Assembly: GCA_903862935.1 (NCBI GenBank)
Contig: CAIOZY010000004.1
Span: forward strand, 1 to 64,000
Reading direction: 5' to 3'
Length of the DNA: 64,000 nucleotides
Origin: an uncultured Opitutaceae bacterium
GTDB lineage: Bacteria > Verrucomicrobiota > Verrucomicrobiia > Opitutales > Opitutaceae
Shown here: positions 27,258 through 36,117 of the stretch, piece by piece
Layout of the letters: every line of letters begins with the position of its first letter
How positions within the stretch are numbered: the stretch's first letter is position 1
The notes under the pieces: model-generated
Databases searched by the model: none
What the model was told of the DNA's origin: nothing
What the model saw: the letters and a program-made list of their open reading frames with translations, nothing else
Position numbers and translations under genes: made by a program

Positions 27258-28144
27258 ATGACCCGACTTCTGATCCTTTCGGTCGCGCTCGCCGTGAGCG
27301 CCTCGGCTTCCCCTGCCCCTGCCGTCGACATCGGTTCCCGCCGCGAGCTGTTCGTCGACAACGCCCTGATCGAGCACCTGTCCGGCCGGGCCGAGTTCCG
27401 GCTTCACGAACCGGCGGACCGCGGGGTCGTCCTCAAGCACGACCTGGCCTGGAAGGGTCCGAGCTGCGGCTACCACAGTATCTTCAAGGACGGCCCGATC
27501 TACCGGATGTACTACAAGACCTGGCAGCGGACCGTGGGTCCGGGGGCGCCGGACACCCGGCGATCTTCAAGGACACGAATCCCGCGGCCGCTCCACACGC
27601 CCGCTCCAAGGCGGTCTTCCGGTCGGCCAACCCCCGCGGGATGCTCGTCTTCAAGTCCCCCGACGGGCTCCACTGGACACCGATCGCGGGCGCCCCGGTC
27701 CTAACCGACGGGGCGTTCGACTCCCAGAACCTCGCCTTCTGGGACCCCACCCGCGGCGAGTACCGGGCCTACTGGCGGTACTTCTCGGGAAACAACGAGG
27801 GCTCCGGAGGGCTCAACCCCGCCGGCGTCCGGGCGATCCGGACTGCGGTGTCGAAGGACCTGGTCCACTGGGGTCCCTCCGAGAACCTGCGCTACGTCGA
27901 CCCGCCGGCCGAGCAGCTCTACACGAACACGGTTGCCCCCTACGAGCGGGCGCCCCACATTCTGATCGGGTTGCCCGCCAGGTACGCCGACCGCGGCTGG
28001 TCGGAGTCCCTGCGCGAACTGCCAGGCCTCGAGCACCGGCTGTGGAGGGCGAAGCAGAGTGAACGGCTCGGCACCGCCGTCACCGACTCCCTGTTCATGG
28101 CGAGCTGCGACGCCGACCTCTATGCGTTCTGCTTCCAGCCCTAA
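27258..28144 (+). pseudogene. Frameshifted, probably deleted glycosidase-like secreted protein
   Basis: The start is clear: MTRLLILSVALAVSASASPAPA is a signal peptide and ELFVDNALIEHLSGRAEFRLHEP opens a five-bladed-propeller-like (GH43/GH32-type) family common in planctomycetes and verrucomicrobia. After IYRMYYKTW (near 27515) the frame goes wrong and the sequence resumes in another frame as IFKDTNPAAAPHARSKAVF...SPDGLHWTPI. The usual segment in between, with a SKDGIHW-type motif, is missing, so a deletion probably caused the shift. The 3' end (LFMASCDADLYAFCFQP) also departs from the family and stops early. It is not expected to give a working enzyme. Confidence 0.65.
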
Positions 28145-28203
28145 GGCGTCATCGCTGTTGATCTTCCGGGCATCCCCCTGTAGGCAAGGGGCGAGGCCCG
28201 ACC

Positions 28204-28779
28204 ATGAGAACCGACACGGGGGCTAGCGACCGCGGCGTCCTACGAAGAATCACCCCCATCGCCCTGCCGCTGCTCGGGTGTCTTCTTCTGGGGACACTCC
28301 GGGCCGAGGAGCTGTTCTCCGCGCGCTGCACTCCGGCCCTCACCAAGGGCTCGCCCTCATGGGCCATCGCCGACGCAGGGGGCCGACTGGAAATCGACTA
28401 CGCCGACGCGGCCGACACGAAATTCCATGCCGTCGTCTCCGGCGCGGACGCCGAAAGGCTCCGCGGGCAGGTCGCCTCCCTCGAGCTCACCCAGGCCGAC
28501 GTCGAGATCCTCCAGTCCCGGTCGGTTATCCGATCCGACGGCAATGCAGGGGACGAGGTGGTCATCCTCCGCCCCTTTGACGGCGCCGTGTACCAGTTCC
28601 TGATCCGGGGAGCGGGGGGACTTCGCAGGGTCTCTATCGACAACCCCGACTTCGACCTGATGTACCATCCGCAGCTGAAGGAGACGGCACGCCTGAAGGT
28701 CGTCCTCGATCTGCTGGAGGTTCTTAAGGGATGGGCCAAGGCCGGGACGAACCCCAAACCGGCAGACAAGCGGGACTGA
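28204..28779 (+). CDS. Hypothetical secreted protein
   Basis: 191 residues. A hydrophobic N-terminal signal (ITPIALPLLGCLLLGTLRAEE) is followed by a mixed alpha/beta region without recognised motif (WAIADAGGRLEIDYADAADTKFH, DEVVILRPFDGAVYQFLIRG). The Cys in LLGC could be a lipobox, though the context is imperfect. It ends 74 bases before the serpin gene on the same strand and could be cotranscribed with it. No family recognised. Confidence 0.6.
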   Translation: MRTDTGASDRGVLRRITPIALPLLGCLLLGTLRAEELFSARCTPALTKGSPSWAIADAGGRLEIDYADAADTKFHAVVSGADAERLRGQVASLELTQADVEILQSRSVIRSDGNAGDEVVILRPFDGAVYQFLIRGAGGLRRVSIDNPDFDLMYHPQLKETARLKVVLDLLEVLKGWAKAGTNPKPADKRD

Positions 28780-28853
28780 GTGGCACCCAGGTCCACCGGA
28801 AGACATCAGCGGACCCATCCCGCCTGAAGGCTGTCAAACCCGAGGTTAACCCA

Positions 28854-30059
28854 ATGAAAACACCCCTCCTTCCGCTGCTGCTCGGCCTGTCCCCCCTCCT
28901 TGCCCCGGCGCAGCCGCTTCCCCCCGAGGCGAACGCGGTCGTCGCCGCAAACACCGCCTTTGCACTGAACCTCTACAGCGACCTCAGATCGGCCGACGGC
29001 AACCTGTTCTTCTCGCCCTACAGCATCTCGACGGCGCTCGCGATGACCTGCGCGGGGGCGCGGGGCGAGACGGCCGGGCAGATGGCCCGGGTCCTCCAGC
29101 TGCCGCAGATCCCCGCAGCCGGACTCCACGCCGCGTTCGGGACCCTGAGGGACCGGATCAACTCAGTCCCCGGCGGATCCGTGCGGCTCACGGTCGCAAA
29201 CGCCCTGTGGCCGCAGAAGGGTTACCCCTTCCTCAAGGACTACCTCTCCCTCCTGAAAAAGGACTACGGCGCCGCAGTGGTGCCGCTGGATTTCCGCACG
29301 GCCCCGGCGGCTGCCGCCCGGACCATCAACCAGTGGGTCGTGGAGCAGACTCAAGGAAGGATCGCCAACCTGGTCAGTCCGGACTCTCTGGATGCGCAGA
29401 CACGCCTGCTCCTCGTCAACGCGATCTACTTCCTCGGCGACTGGGCGAGCCCGTTCAAGGCGATGTCGACATCGTCGGACACGTTCCACGGCCCGGACAA
29501 CCGGGAGATTAATTGCCGGATGATGAACCAGACCGCGACCTTCGCGTATGCCGAGACCCCAGAGCTCCAGGTCGCCGAGCTTCCCTACAAGGGAAACGAC
29601 GTGTCGATGGTGATCCTGCTGCCCAGGGCCACCGATGGCATCGGCGCCCTGGAGGGGGGCCTGAGCCCCGAGAAGCTGGCAAGATGGATCAGCAGCCTGC
29701 GGGAGCAGCGGATCGACGTTGAGCTTCCGAGGTTCACTCAGACGGGCACCCTCAGCCTGGCCGACCTCCTCAAGCGCATGGGGATGGACCTGGCCTTCGG
29801 CCCCCAGGCGGATTTCTCCGGGATGGACGGCCACACGGCCTCGCTCCGGATCAGCGCCGTCCTGCACAAGGCGTACGTGCGCGTTGACGAAAAGGGCACG
29901 GAGGCGGCCGCGGCGACTGCGGTGGTGATGACCCTCGCGGCGATCATGGAGAGCCCCTGCCCCGTCTTCAGGGCCGACCATCCCTTCCTCTTCCTCATCA
30001 GGCAGAAAAGCACCGGCAGCATCCTGTTCATGGGGCGGGTCGTGGAGCCGAAAGTCTGA
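28854..30059 (+). CDS. Secreted serpin (serine protease inhibitor)
   Basis: 401 residues from the ATG at 28854, which begins a signal peptide (MKTPLLPLLLGLSPLLAPAQP); the longer ORF adds non-family sequence. The serpin fold is full length: NLFFSPYSISTALAMTCAGARGET, LLLVNAIYFLGDWASPF, VAELPYKGNDVSMVILLP, and the C-terminal DHPFLFLIRQKSTGSILFMGRVVEP. The reactive-centre hinge EKGTEAAAATAVV is small-residue rich, as needed for inhibitory serpins. Counting from the hinge Gly as P15 puts P1 at Ala in TLAAIM, so an elastase-like target is plausible. The target protease is unknown. Confidence 0.92.
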   Translation: MKTPLLPLLLGLSPLLAPAQPLPPEANAVVAANTAFALNLYSDLRSADGNLFFSPYSISTALAMTCAGARGETAGQMARVLQLPQIPAAGLHAAFGTLRDRINSVPGGSVRLTVANALWPQKGYPFLKDYLSLLKKDYGAAVVPLDFRTAPAAAARTINQWVVEQTQGRIANLVSPDSLDAQTRLLLVNAIYFLGDWASPFKAMSTSSDTFHGPDNREINCRMMNQTATFAYAETPELQVAELPYKGNDVSMVILLPRATDGIGALEGGLSPEKLARWISSLREQRIDVELPRFTQTGTLSLADLLKRMGMDLAFGPQADFSGMDGHTASLRISAVLHKAYVRVDEKGTEAAAATAVVMTLAAIMESPCPVFRADHPFLFLIRQKSTGSILFMGRVVEPKV

Positions 30060-30076
30060 GGTGCTGCTCCCCTCGC

Positions 30077-30508
30077 ATGAGCCTGGACCTAGTCAACGAA
30101 CGGGGCTCGACCCGCTTCACCGTGTATGTCTGGGACCAGACCCTCGCCCTGGCCCGGATGTATGGCTGGAGGCCTGCCGGGACCCGCCCACCCAAGGACT
30201 GGCCGGAGGAATCCGAGGGCCGGGCGTGGAGCGGGAGCTATGTCCTGAACGGGGGCCAGACGGTCGCCCGGGAGGACGCCTCGCACTTGGCCGACGCCCT
30301 GGAGCGGGCGCTCGACGACATCCCGGACCACTACGCCGCCTGGCCCAAGGCCGTGGAGGGCAAGGACGGAGGGCCCCTGATCCCGGTCAACCCGGCGGCA
30401 AGCCGGCTGGAACGGGTTCAGCCGCTGGAGGCCCTGAGCGGCGAGAACAAGGCCGCTTTGGCCGAGTTCATTGCCTTCTGCCGCCAAGGCGCATTCGAGA
30501 TCCGTTAA
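30077..30508 (+). CDS. Small hypothetical protein
   Basis: 143 residues, no signal peptide. It begins MSLDLVNERGSTRFTVYVWD and contains WSGSYVLNGGQTVAREDASHLADALERALDDIP followed by a C-terminal helix GENKAALAEFIAFCRQGAFEIR. Its size and style resemble stand-alone immunity-like proteins, but no family was identified. It begins 17 bases after the serpin stop and is followed by a strong hairpin. Confidence 0.6.
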   Translation: MSLDLVNERGSTRFTVYVWDQTLALARMYGWRPAGTRPPKDWPEESEGRAWSGSYVLNGGQTVAREDASHLADALERALDDIPDHYAAWPKAVEGKDGGPLIPVNPAASRLERVQPLEALSGENKAALAEFIAFCRQGAFEIR

Positions 30509-30513
30509 AACGC

Positions 30514-30535
30514 CGGTCAGTCGCACGACTGACCG
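30514..30535 (+). terminator. Hairpin after the small hypothetical gene
   Basis: Perfect 9-bp stem cggtcagtc/gactgaccg with loop gcac, six bases after the stop of the 143-residue gene. There is no T tract, so termination strength is uncertain. Confidence 0.5.
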
Positions 30536-30719
30536 TATTCGGACAGGGAAGAACAAGGCGTGCAAAGGTCTTCCACCAGCTCCGGTGCCAGGTCCGACTG
30601 CACCAACAACAACGGCGCAGTCTTTCACCCGCTCTCTGAGGGGGTACTCTTCGCACGCTGATTTTTAACCAATCATTACCTTGACTCCTGAAAAGTAAGC
30701 TGTTTAAGGAGTCTTTGTC

Positions 30720-31949
30720 GTGTTTGACCGCCTCTTTTCTCCCCATTTTGCCGCACAATCGGCCAAGCCCTATGTCAGCTTGCTCTTTGGTGCCCGCCAG
30801 ACGGGCAAGAGCACCTTGATCCGTTCGGTTTATCCCGAGCCCGCCCTGCGCATCGACCTCACCAACGCCGAGGATCGGTTGCGTTACGGCACCTCCGCCA
30901 CCGGCTTCGTCCAGACCTGCCGCGGGCTCACCCCAGGGGAGCAACCCGCTACGGTGATTGTGGACGAAGCCCAATTGAGCCCGGGGATTTTCGATGCTGT
31001 CCAGCATCTCTACGACGAAGACAAAACGCGCTGGCGCTTCATCCTCTGTGGCAGCTCGGCCCGCAAGCTGCGGCGCATTGGGGCAAATCTGCTGCCGGGG
31101 CGGTCCTTTTACCACCGACTCTATCCTTTGGTGCAGGCCGAGATCGCACCCGGCCTTGATGCGGCCTCACCGATCCCAGCACCCGCATGGGCGGAACAGG
31201 CAACCAGACCGTTCCCATCAATGGGGTTGAACGACCGGCTGGCCTACGGCGCGCTCCCCGGTATCGTCACCGCCCCGGTTGAGGACCGGGCTGCGTTGCT
31301 GCGCTCCTACGCCGCCATTTATTTAGAGGAGGAGGTGCGTCGCGAGGCTTCGACCGTCAACCTCCCCAGCTTTGCCCGGTTTCTCCAGCTCGCCGCCCTC
31401 GAATCGGGCCAGATTGTCAATCACGCCGCGCTCGCCCGCCGGGTTGGCATCACCGGCAAGACGATTCAAAGCTACTATGCGCTGATGGAGGACATGTTCG
31501 TCGGTTTCCTTCTGCCCGCGTTCTCCGGCAGCACCCGGCAAGGCGTGCTCTCGACTCCGCGGTTTTATTTCTTCGACCTCGGGGTGCGCCACGCCGCCGC
31601 CGGTCTTCCCCCGGAGCCCACCCTCGTACTCGCCAATCCTGGACCGCTGCTCGAACAGTGGGTCGGCATCGAACTCTGGAAGCGCATCGGCTACCTCGGC
31701 GAAAGCAAACTCAGCTACTTCCGCACCAAGACTGGAGTCGAGGTGGATTTCATCCTGGAGCACCAAGGCAAACTCACGCCCATTGAGGTCAAATGGACCG
31801 ACCAGCCTGATGTTTCCGACGCCCGGCACCTGCGCGGTTTTCTCGACGACCACAAGCAGGTCGCCACGGAGGGTCTCATGATCTGCCGCTGCCCGCGCCC
31901 GCTCCAACTCGCCCCCAACATTCGTGCCCTGCCGTGGTGGATGCTGTAG
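30720..31949 (+). CDS. AAA ATPase with DUF4143 domain
   Basis: 409 residues from a GTG start. The N-terminal AAA_14-type domain has a Walker A motif GARQTGKST near residue 24 and a Walker B-like VIVDEAQLSP near residue 80, with SSARKLRR after it. The C-terminal DUF4143 domain contains LARRVGITGKTIQSYYALMEDMFVGFLLPAF, FYFFDLGVRHA and the nuclease-like YFRTKTGVEVDFILEH...PIEVKWTD. This architecture is very common in bacteria, often as accessory genes near toxin-antitoxin or defence islands. The role is poorly known. It appears intact and stands alone. Confidence 0.85.
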   Translation: MFDRLFSPHFAAQSAKPYVSLLFGARQTGKSTLIRSVYPEPALRIDLTNAEDRLRYGTSATGFVQTCRGLTPGEQPATVIVDEAQLSPGIFDAVQHLYDEDKTRWRFILCGSSARKLRRIGANLLPGRSFYHRLYPLVQAEIAPGLDAASPIPAPAWAEQATRPFPSMGLNDRLAYGALPGIVTAPVEDRAALLRSYAAIYLEEEVRREASTVNLPSFARFLQLAALESGQIVNHAALARRVGITGKTIQSYYALMEDMFVGFLLPAFSGSTRQGVLSTPRFYFFDLGVRHAAAGLPPEPTLVLANPGPLLEQWVGIELWKRIGYLGESKLSYFRTKTGVEVDFILEHQGKLTPIEVKWTDQPDVSDARHLRGFLDDHKQVATEGLMICRCPRPLQLAPNIRALPWWML

Positions 31950-32257
31950 CCAAGGTCAACCTTAGGGGCTGTTGGCTCCCACGCCGGATGAAGACGTCGC
32001 CCGCCAGGTTCAGAGGGTGCGGGCAGGCCGGGTCAGGCAGTGCCGGAAGAGCACAACCAAGCCCCGGAAATGGGCTAAGCCTTGCTGGACCACAGGCTCA
32101 TCGTGCTGCACCAGAGCCGAAAATGGGCCTCCTGCGCACACAAAAATGCGTCAGACTCTAAACGGCATAACCAGAACCTAGAACGTCACTCAAAAACCGG
32201 AGAAATCATGAGCCCTGAACCTGTCACCCCGCGCAGGAACCTCCGGCGCCTCCAGCC
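31950..32257. other. Intergenic region, nothing recognised
   Basis: About 308 bases. Overlapping short ORFs in several frames have no family-like sequence. No terminator or repeat stands out. Confidence 0.4.
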
Positions 32258-32689
32258 ATGAGCAGACCCTATGTCTTCCTGGATCCGACCGGGGCCGGCG
32301 ACCTGGGCCTGTGCCTTATCGTGCCGCACCCGACAGGGATCGACTACGGGCACCAGTGCGGCGGGTATCTCTGCGAGGAGAAGATGATGGAGGGCTACGC
32401 CGTCCCTCTCGGGCAGCGGGAGATCGAACTCAAGATCTACGAATTCTTCGACCGGGAGTTCGCCGGCCACTGCTACCCGCCCAGGAACACCTGGACCCCG
32501 GACCGGACTGCAAAACTGAACGAACTCCTGGCCCAGGTGAGCTGCACGCGGTGCTCGGAGGCGAGCGGCTCCGAGGAGGAAGGCGGCCTCACCCTCGACC
32601 CGGAGAGGATCCACGAGTGCGTCGAGGGATGGATCCCCGTGAAAGGCCCCCTGGGGCGCGCCGTGCTGACCCTGATCAACTGCGACTGA
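32258..32689 (+). CDS. DUF6210-like small protein
   Basis: 143 residues: YVFLDPTGAGDLGLCLIVPHPTGIDYGHQCGGYLC at the start, then EGYAVPL and a C-terminal LTLDPERIHECVEGWIPVKGPLGRAVLTLINCD. That layout resembles DUF6210, a family of stand-alone small proteins of unknown function that may include immunity proteins. The match is from memory of the pattern. It is followed by a short gap and then the SIS-domain gene, but it is probably not part of that operon. Confidence 0.6.
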   Translation: MSRPYVFLDPTGAGDLGLCLIVPHPTGIDYGHQCGGYLCEEKMMEGYAVPLGQREIELKIYEFFDREFAGHCYPPRNTWTPDRTAKLNELLAQVSCTRCSEASGSEEEGGLTLDPERIHECVEGWIPVKGPLGRAVLTLINCD

Positions 32690-32848
32690 GGCCTGCCCTG
32701 CCGGAACGGCGCCGTCCCTATCCCCGGGGTTGCTTTCGCGGGGGGCCCTGGGATATCTTGCGCAGGCTGGGCCTGCCGGCATCCCTGAGGACAAGGGACG
32801 CTTCCGAAGTGCCTTGTCCCCAACGCCTGCCGCAGGGCCGCCCTCCTC

Positions 32849-33577
32849 ATGTCCCCCCTCGCCTCCGACTACTCCGCCACCGTCACCCGGCTGATCAAGC
32901 GCCTGTGCGACGTGAACGCCCCCGTCCTGGGAGCCCTCGCCCCGATCATCGGCCGCTCGGTCGCCGAGGGAGGGGTCATCCACACTTTCGGAAGCGGCCA
33001 TAGCGACGTCATCGCCCGGGAGATCGTCGGCCGGGCCGGCGGCCTGGTGTGCGTGAGCAGCGTCGAGGACCCGACGGCCGGCCACGCCGAGAACATCGTC
33101 GGCTACGGCACCCGGATCGCCGAGCGCCACGACAACCGCTACGGCCTGCGGACCGGGGAGACGATCATCGTCATCTCCAATTCCGGCAAGAACTGCTCCC
33201 CGATCGAGGTGGCCCTGTACGCCAAGCAGAAGGGCCTCACCGTGGCGGCCCTCACCTGCCTGGCGATGTCCCGGGAGGCGAAGACCGTGCACCCCGGCGC
33301 CAGGAACTTGCACCTTATCGCAGATCACGTCCTGGATAATTGCGGGGTGTCCGGGGATGCGACCCAGGACGTCGGCGACGGCATCCGGGCGGGGCCGACC
33401 TCCACGATTGCGGGGGCCCTGCTCCTTAATCTCCTGTTCCTCGAGGTCGTCGACTGGCTGAAGGCAAACGGCCACACCCCGCCGCTGCTTCGCAGCCAGA
33501 ACCTCCCCGGGGCGATCGAGCAGAACCGAGCGCTCGCAAGGCGCTACGCCGGGCGGCTGAGTAAGCCCCTTGCCTGA
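32849..33577 (+). CDS. SIS-domain sugar-phosphate isomerase/etherase-like protein
   Basis: 242 residues. The SIS fold binds phosphorylated sugars; visible motifs are GVIHTFGSGHSDVIAREIVGRAGG and TIIVISNSGKNCSPIEVALYAKQKG, the two phosphate-binding loops. It resembles the UPF0309-type SIS proteins more than classical MurQ. Its stop overlaps the long reading frame of the kinase gene, and the next genes are a sugar kinase, a peptide-binding lipoprotein and permeases. Together they suggest processing of a transported amino-sugar phosphate such as MurNAc- or GlcNAc-phosphate, which is an inference from context. Confidence 0.82.
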   Translation: MSPLASDYSATVTRLIKRLCDVNAPVLGALAPIIGRSVAEGGVIHTFGSGHSDVIAREIVGRAGGLVCVSSVEDPTAGHAENIVGYGTRIAERHDNRYGLRTGETIIVISNSGKNCSPIEVALYAKQKGLTVAALTCLAMSREAKTVHPGARNLHLIADHVLDNCGVSGDATQDVGDGIRAGPTSTIAGALLLNLLFLEVVDWLKANGHTPPLLRSQNLPGAIEQNRALARRYAGRLSKPLA

Positions 33578-33587
33578 GCCGCTCCCG

Positions 33588-34496
33588 ATGGCCTTCAGAA
33601 TCGGAGTCGACGGCGGAGGCACGAAGACCGAGTGCGTCCTTGTTGACGCGGGCGGGGTCGTGCTCGCCCGGCACACCGCGCCGGGATGCAGCCCGAGCCA
33701 CGCCGGGCCCGAAAAGGCCCGGGCGATCCTCGGCGAGGCGCTTCGCGACCTCCTGTCCCAGGGTCCCCGAGGTCCGGTTGAGCAGACGCTGCTTTGCATG
33801 GCGGGAAACCCCGCGTTCTGGAGGGAGACGGCCTCCTCGCTGCAGGGCTTCGGCCGGGTCGAGACCGCGGCCGACCACCTGCCGGTCCTGGAGCTTGCGA
33901 CCGGGGGAGGGCCGGGCCTGGTCCTCCACGCCGGGACGGGCTCCTTCGTCGCGGCTCGGGGTCCGGACGGCAAGGTCCACTATGCGGGGGGCCTGGGCTG
34001 GCGCTTCGGGGACCCGGCAAGCGGCTACGAGCTGGGCCGGCGCGGGGCGGCCCGGGCGCTTCTGGAGCTGCAGGGCTGGGCAAAGCGGACCGCGCTCGCC
34101 GAGGCGCTCGCCGCCCACACAGGCGTCCCCGACTACACGACCAATTCCAGGATCCTTAACACCCACGCCGAGGCCAATTCAAAGATCGCCTCCTTCGCGC
34201 CGCGGCTGGTCGAGCTGGCCGAGTCCGGATGCGAGCCCGCCCGCCAGGTCCTCCTCGACTCAATCGGCGGCCTGGCGGCGATCGCCGACTCGGTCCTCGC
34301 CCGGGTGTTCTCAAAGGGTTCGCCTCCCCTGCCCTGCGGCGTTTCCGGCATTCTCCTCACCCGGCCCGCCGTTTTCGCCCTCGTCGCGGAGGAGGCGGCC
34401 GCGCGGGCCTGGCCGGTCATCCTGGAGCCCGTCATCGAGCCGCCCATCGAGGGGGTCCTAAGGCTCCTTCTCAAACCCCCGGGCTCCCCGCTGTGA
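33588..34496 (+). CDS. BadF/BadG-family sugar kinase (N-acetylglucosamine kinase-like)
   Basis: 302 residues from the ATG at 33588 (MAFRIGVDGGGTKTECVL); the track start is an upstream TTG. The phosphate-1 loop DGGGTKT and the second loop LVLHAGTGSFVAAR, followed by GGLGWRFGDPASGYELGRRG, are typical of the BadF/BadG ATPase family that includes GlcNAc kinases and MurNAc/GlcNAc kinase MurK. It would phosphorylate an incoming amino sugar in the cytoplasm, with the upstream SIS protein acting next. Its stop overlaps the GTG of the OppA-like gene. Sugar specificity is not visible. Confidence 0.8.
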   Translation: MAFRIGVDGGGTKTECVLVDAGGVVLARHTAPGCSPSHAGPEKARAILGEALRDLLSQGPRGPVEQTLLCMAGNPAFWRETASSLQGFGRVETAADHLPVLELATGGGPGLVLHAGTGSFVAARGPDGKVHYAGGLGWRFGDPASGYELGRRGAARALLELQGWAKRTALAEALAAHTGVPDYTTNSRILNTHAEANSKIASFAPRLVELAESGCEPARQVLLDSIGGLAAIADSVLARVFSKGSPPLPCGVSGILLTRPAVFALVAEEAAARAWPVILEPVIEPPIEGVLRLLLKPPGSPL

Positions 34497-36106
34497 AGCG
34501 GACCGCACTATGGTTTGCGGCCCTGGCCCTGGGCGCGCTCGCCCTCTCCGGGTGCGGGCGCGACGGGACTTCCCCGTCCACCACAGGCTCGGTCGTCCGA
34601 ATCAGCCAGAGAAACGAGCCTGAGGACCTGGATCCCGCCCTGGCCTCGATCCCTGACTCCTTTTTCGTCATCCGGGCCTTGAGCGAGGGCCTGGTCCTTC
34701 CGACAGCCACGGGCCCCGTTCCCGGGGCGGCCGAGCGATGGGAGGTTTCGCCCGACGGAACAACCTACACCTTCCACCTGCGCGAGGGCGCCCTGTGGTC
34801 CGACGGCGAACCGGTCACCGCGGAGGACTTCATCGCCTCGTATCGCCGGCTGCTGACCCCGTCGACGGCAGCGCCCAAGGCGGAGCTTTTCTACCCCGTC
34901 CGAAACGCCCGGGACTACGTCGCTGGCCGGATCACGGATTTTACCGAGGTGGGCTTTCGGGCCGCCGACCCCCGGACCCTCGTTATTACCCTGGAGCGAC
35001 CGGCGCCCCGGTTTCTCGACTATGCGGCGAGCGGTCCCTGGATCCCCGCGAGCCCCGGGGTGGTCGCCCGGTGGGGCCGCCAGTGGACGCGGCCGGGGCA
35101 CCATGTCGGCAACGGGCCTTTCGTCCTTTCCGAATGGCTCCCCAACCAGCGGATCACCGTCACCCGGAACCCCAGGTACTGGGACTGGGCCTCGGTCCGG
35201 CTGGATTCGATCCAGTTTGTCCGCCTGGACGATGGGGAGTCCGAGGAGCGGGCCTACCGGGCGGGCGACATCGACGTGACGCTCGCCCTGCCGTACACGA
35301 AGCTTGAGACCTACGAGCGGGAGAGGCCCGCCGACGTGCACCGCCTGGAGCTTGGGGAGACCCGCTACCTTTCCTTCAACACCCGCCGCCCGCCGCTGGA
35401 TGACCCGAGGGTGCGCCAGGCCCTGTCCCTGGCGATCGACCGGGAGCGGATCGTAACCGACGTCCTGAGGGGCGACCAGCCGGCCGCCGCGCGACTGCTC
35501 GCCCCGGCGCTCCTTGGTTCTGCCGGCTCGGGCGAAACCCCCGCAGGCCCGCCCGCCTCCGGGGATCCCGCGGCCGCGGCCCGGCTCCTTGCCCAGGCCG
35601 GATTTCCCGGCGGGCGGGGGTTCCCCAGGCTCGAACTCTCCGGCTGGTCGGCGACGCCGGTCCTGGAGGCGATCCAGGCCATGTGGAGGAAGGCCCTGGG
35701 GATCGAGGTGTCGGTCTCGGTCCGAGAGGCCCGCGTCCACGTCGCAGCCCTGCGCTCCGGGGCCTACGATATTGCGCTCGTCACGCTCATTCCCGACGTC
35801 GCCGACCCGCTCGCGGCCCTGGAAAACTTTTCAAGCTCCTCCCCGGGAAACTACCCACACTGGTCGGACATCGGCTTCGACAAGCTGCTCGCCGGGGCGG
35901 CCTCGGCGGGGACCCCCGCCCAGCGCTCGGCGTTCCTGTTCTCCGCGGAGAAGCGCCTCCTCGAGGCGCAGCCGCTGGCCCCGCTTTACTTCAACGTCAA
36001 GATCTGGGCCATGAGGCCGGCGGTGACCGGCTGGGAGGAGGACGCCCTGTGGAACCGGACCTACTCCCACCTAGGGTTGGGGTTGCCATCGGGCCCGGCG
36101 CCGTAA
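34493..36106 (+). CDS. oppA: Oligopeptide ABC transporter substrate-binding lipoprotein (OppA family)
   Basis: 537 residues from a GTG that overlaps the kinase stop (GTGA). The signal VKRTALWFAALALGALALSGC carries a lipobox (LSGC), so the protein is anchored in the periplasm. SBP_bac_5 features follow: EPEDLDPALASIPDSF, AERWEVSPDGTTYTFHLREGALWSDGEPVTAEDF, VGNGPFVLSEWLPNQRITVTRNPRYWD, LSFNTRRPPLDDPRVRQALSLAIDRE and a late PLAPLYFNVKIW. It binds peptides, possibly muropeptides given the amino-sugar genes before it. OppB and OppC genes follow after an M28 peptidase. Confidence 0.9.
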   Translation: MKRTALWFAALALGALALSGCGRDGTSPSTTGSVVRISQRNEPEDLDPALASIPDSFFVIRALSEGLVLPTATGPVPGAAERWEVSPDGTTYTFHLREGALWSDGEPVTAEDFIASYRRLLTPSTAAPKAELFYPVRNARDYVAGRITDFTEVGFRAADPRTLVITLERPAPRFLDYAASGPWIPASPGVVARWGRQWTRPGHHVGNGPFVLSEWLPNQRITVTRNPRYWDWASVRLDSIQFVRLDDGESEERAYRAGDIDVTLALPYTKLETYERERPADVHRLELGETRYLSFNTRRPPLDDPRVRQALSLAIDRERIVTDVLRGDQPAAARLLAPALLGSAGSGETPAGPPASGDPAAAARLLAQAGFPGGRGFPRLELSGWSATPVLEAIQAMWRKALGIEVSVSVREARVHVAALRSGAYDIALVTLIPDVADPLAALENFSSSSPGNYPHWSDIGFDKLLAGAASAGTPAQRSAFLFSAEKRLLEAQPLAPLYFNVKIWAMRPAVTGWEEDALWNRTYSHLGLGLPSGPAP

Positions 36107-36117
36107 CAATCCGCCCC

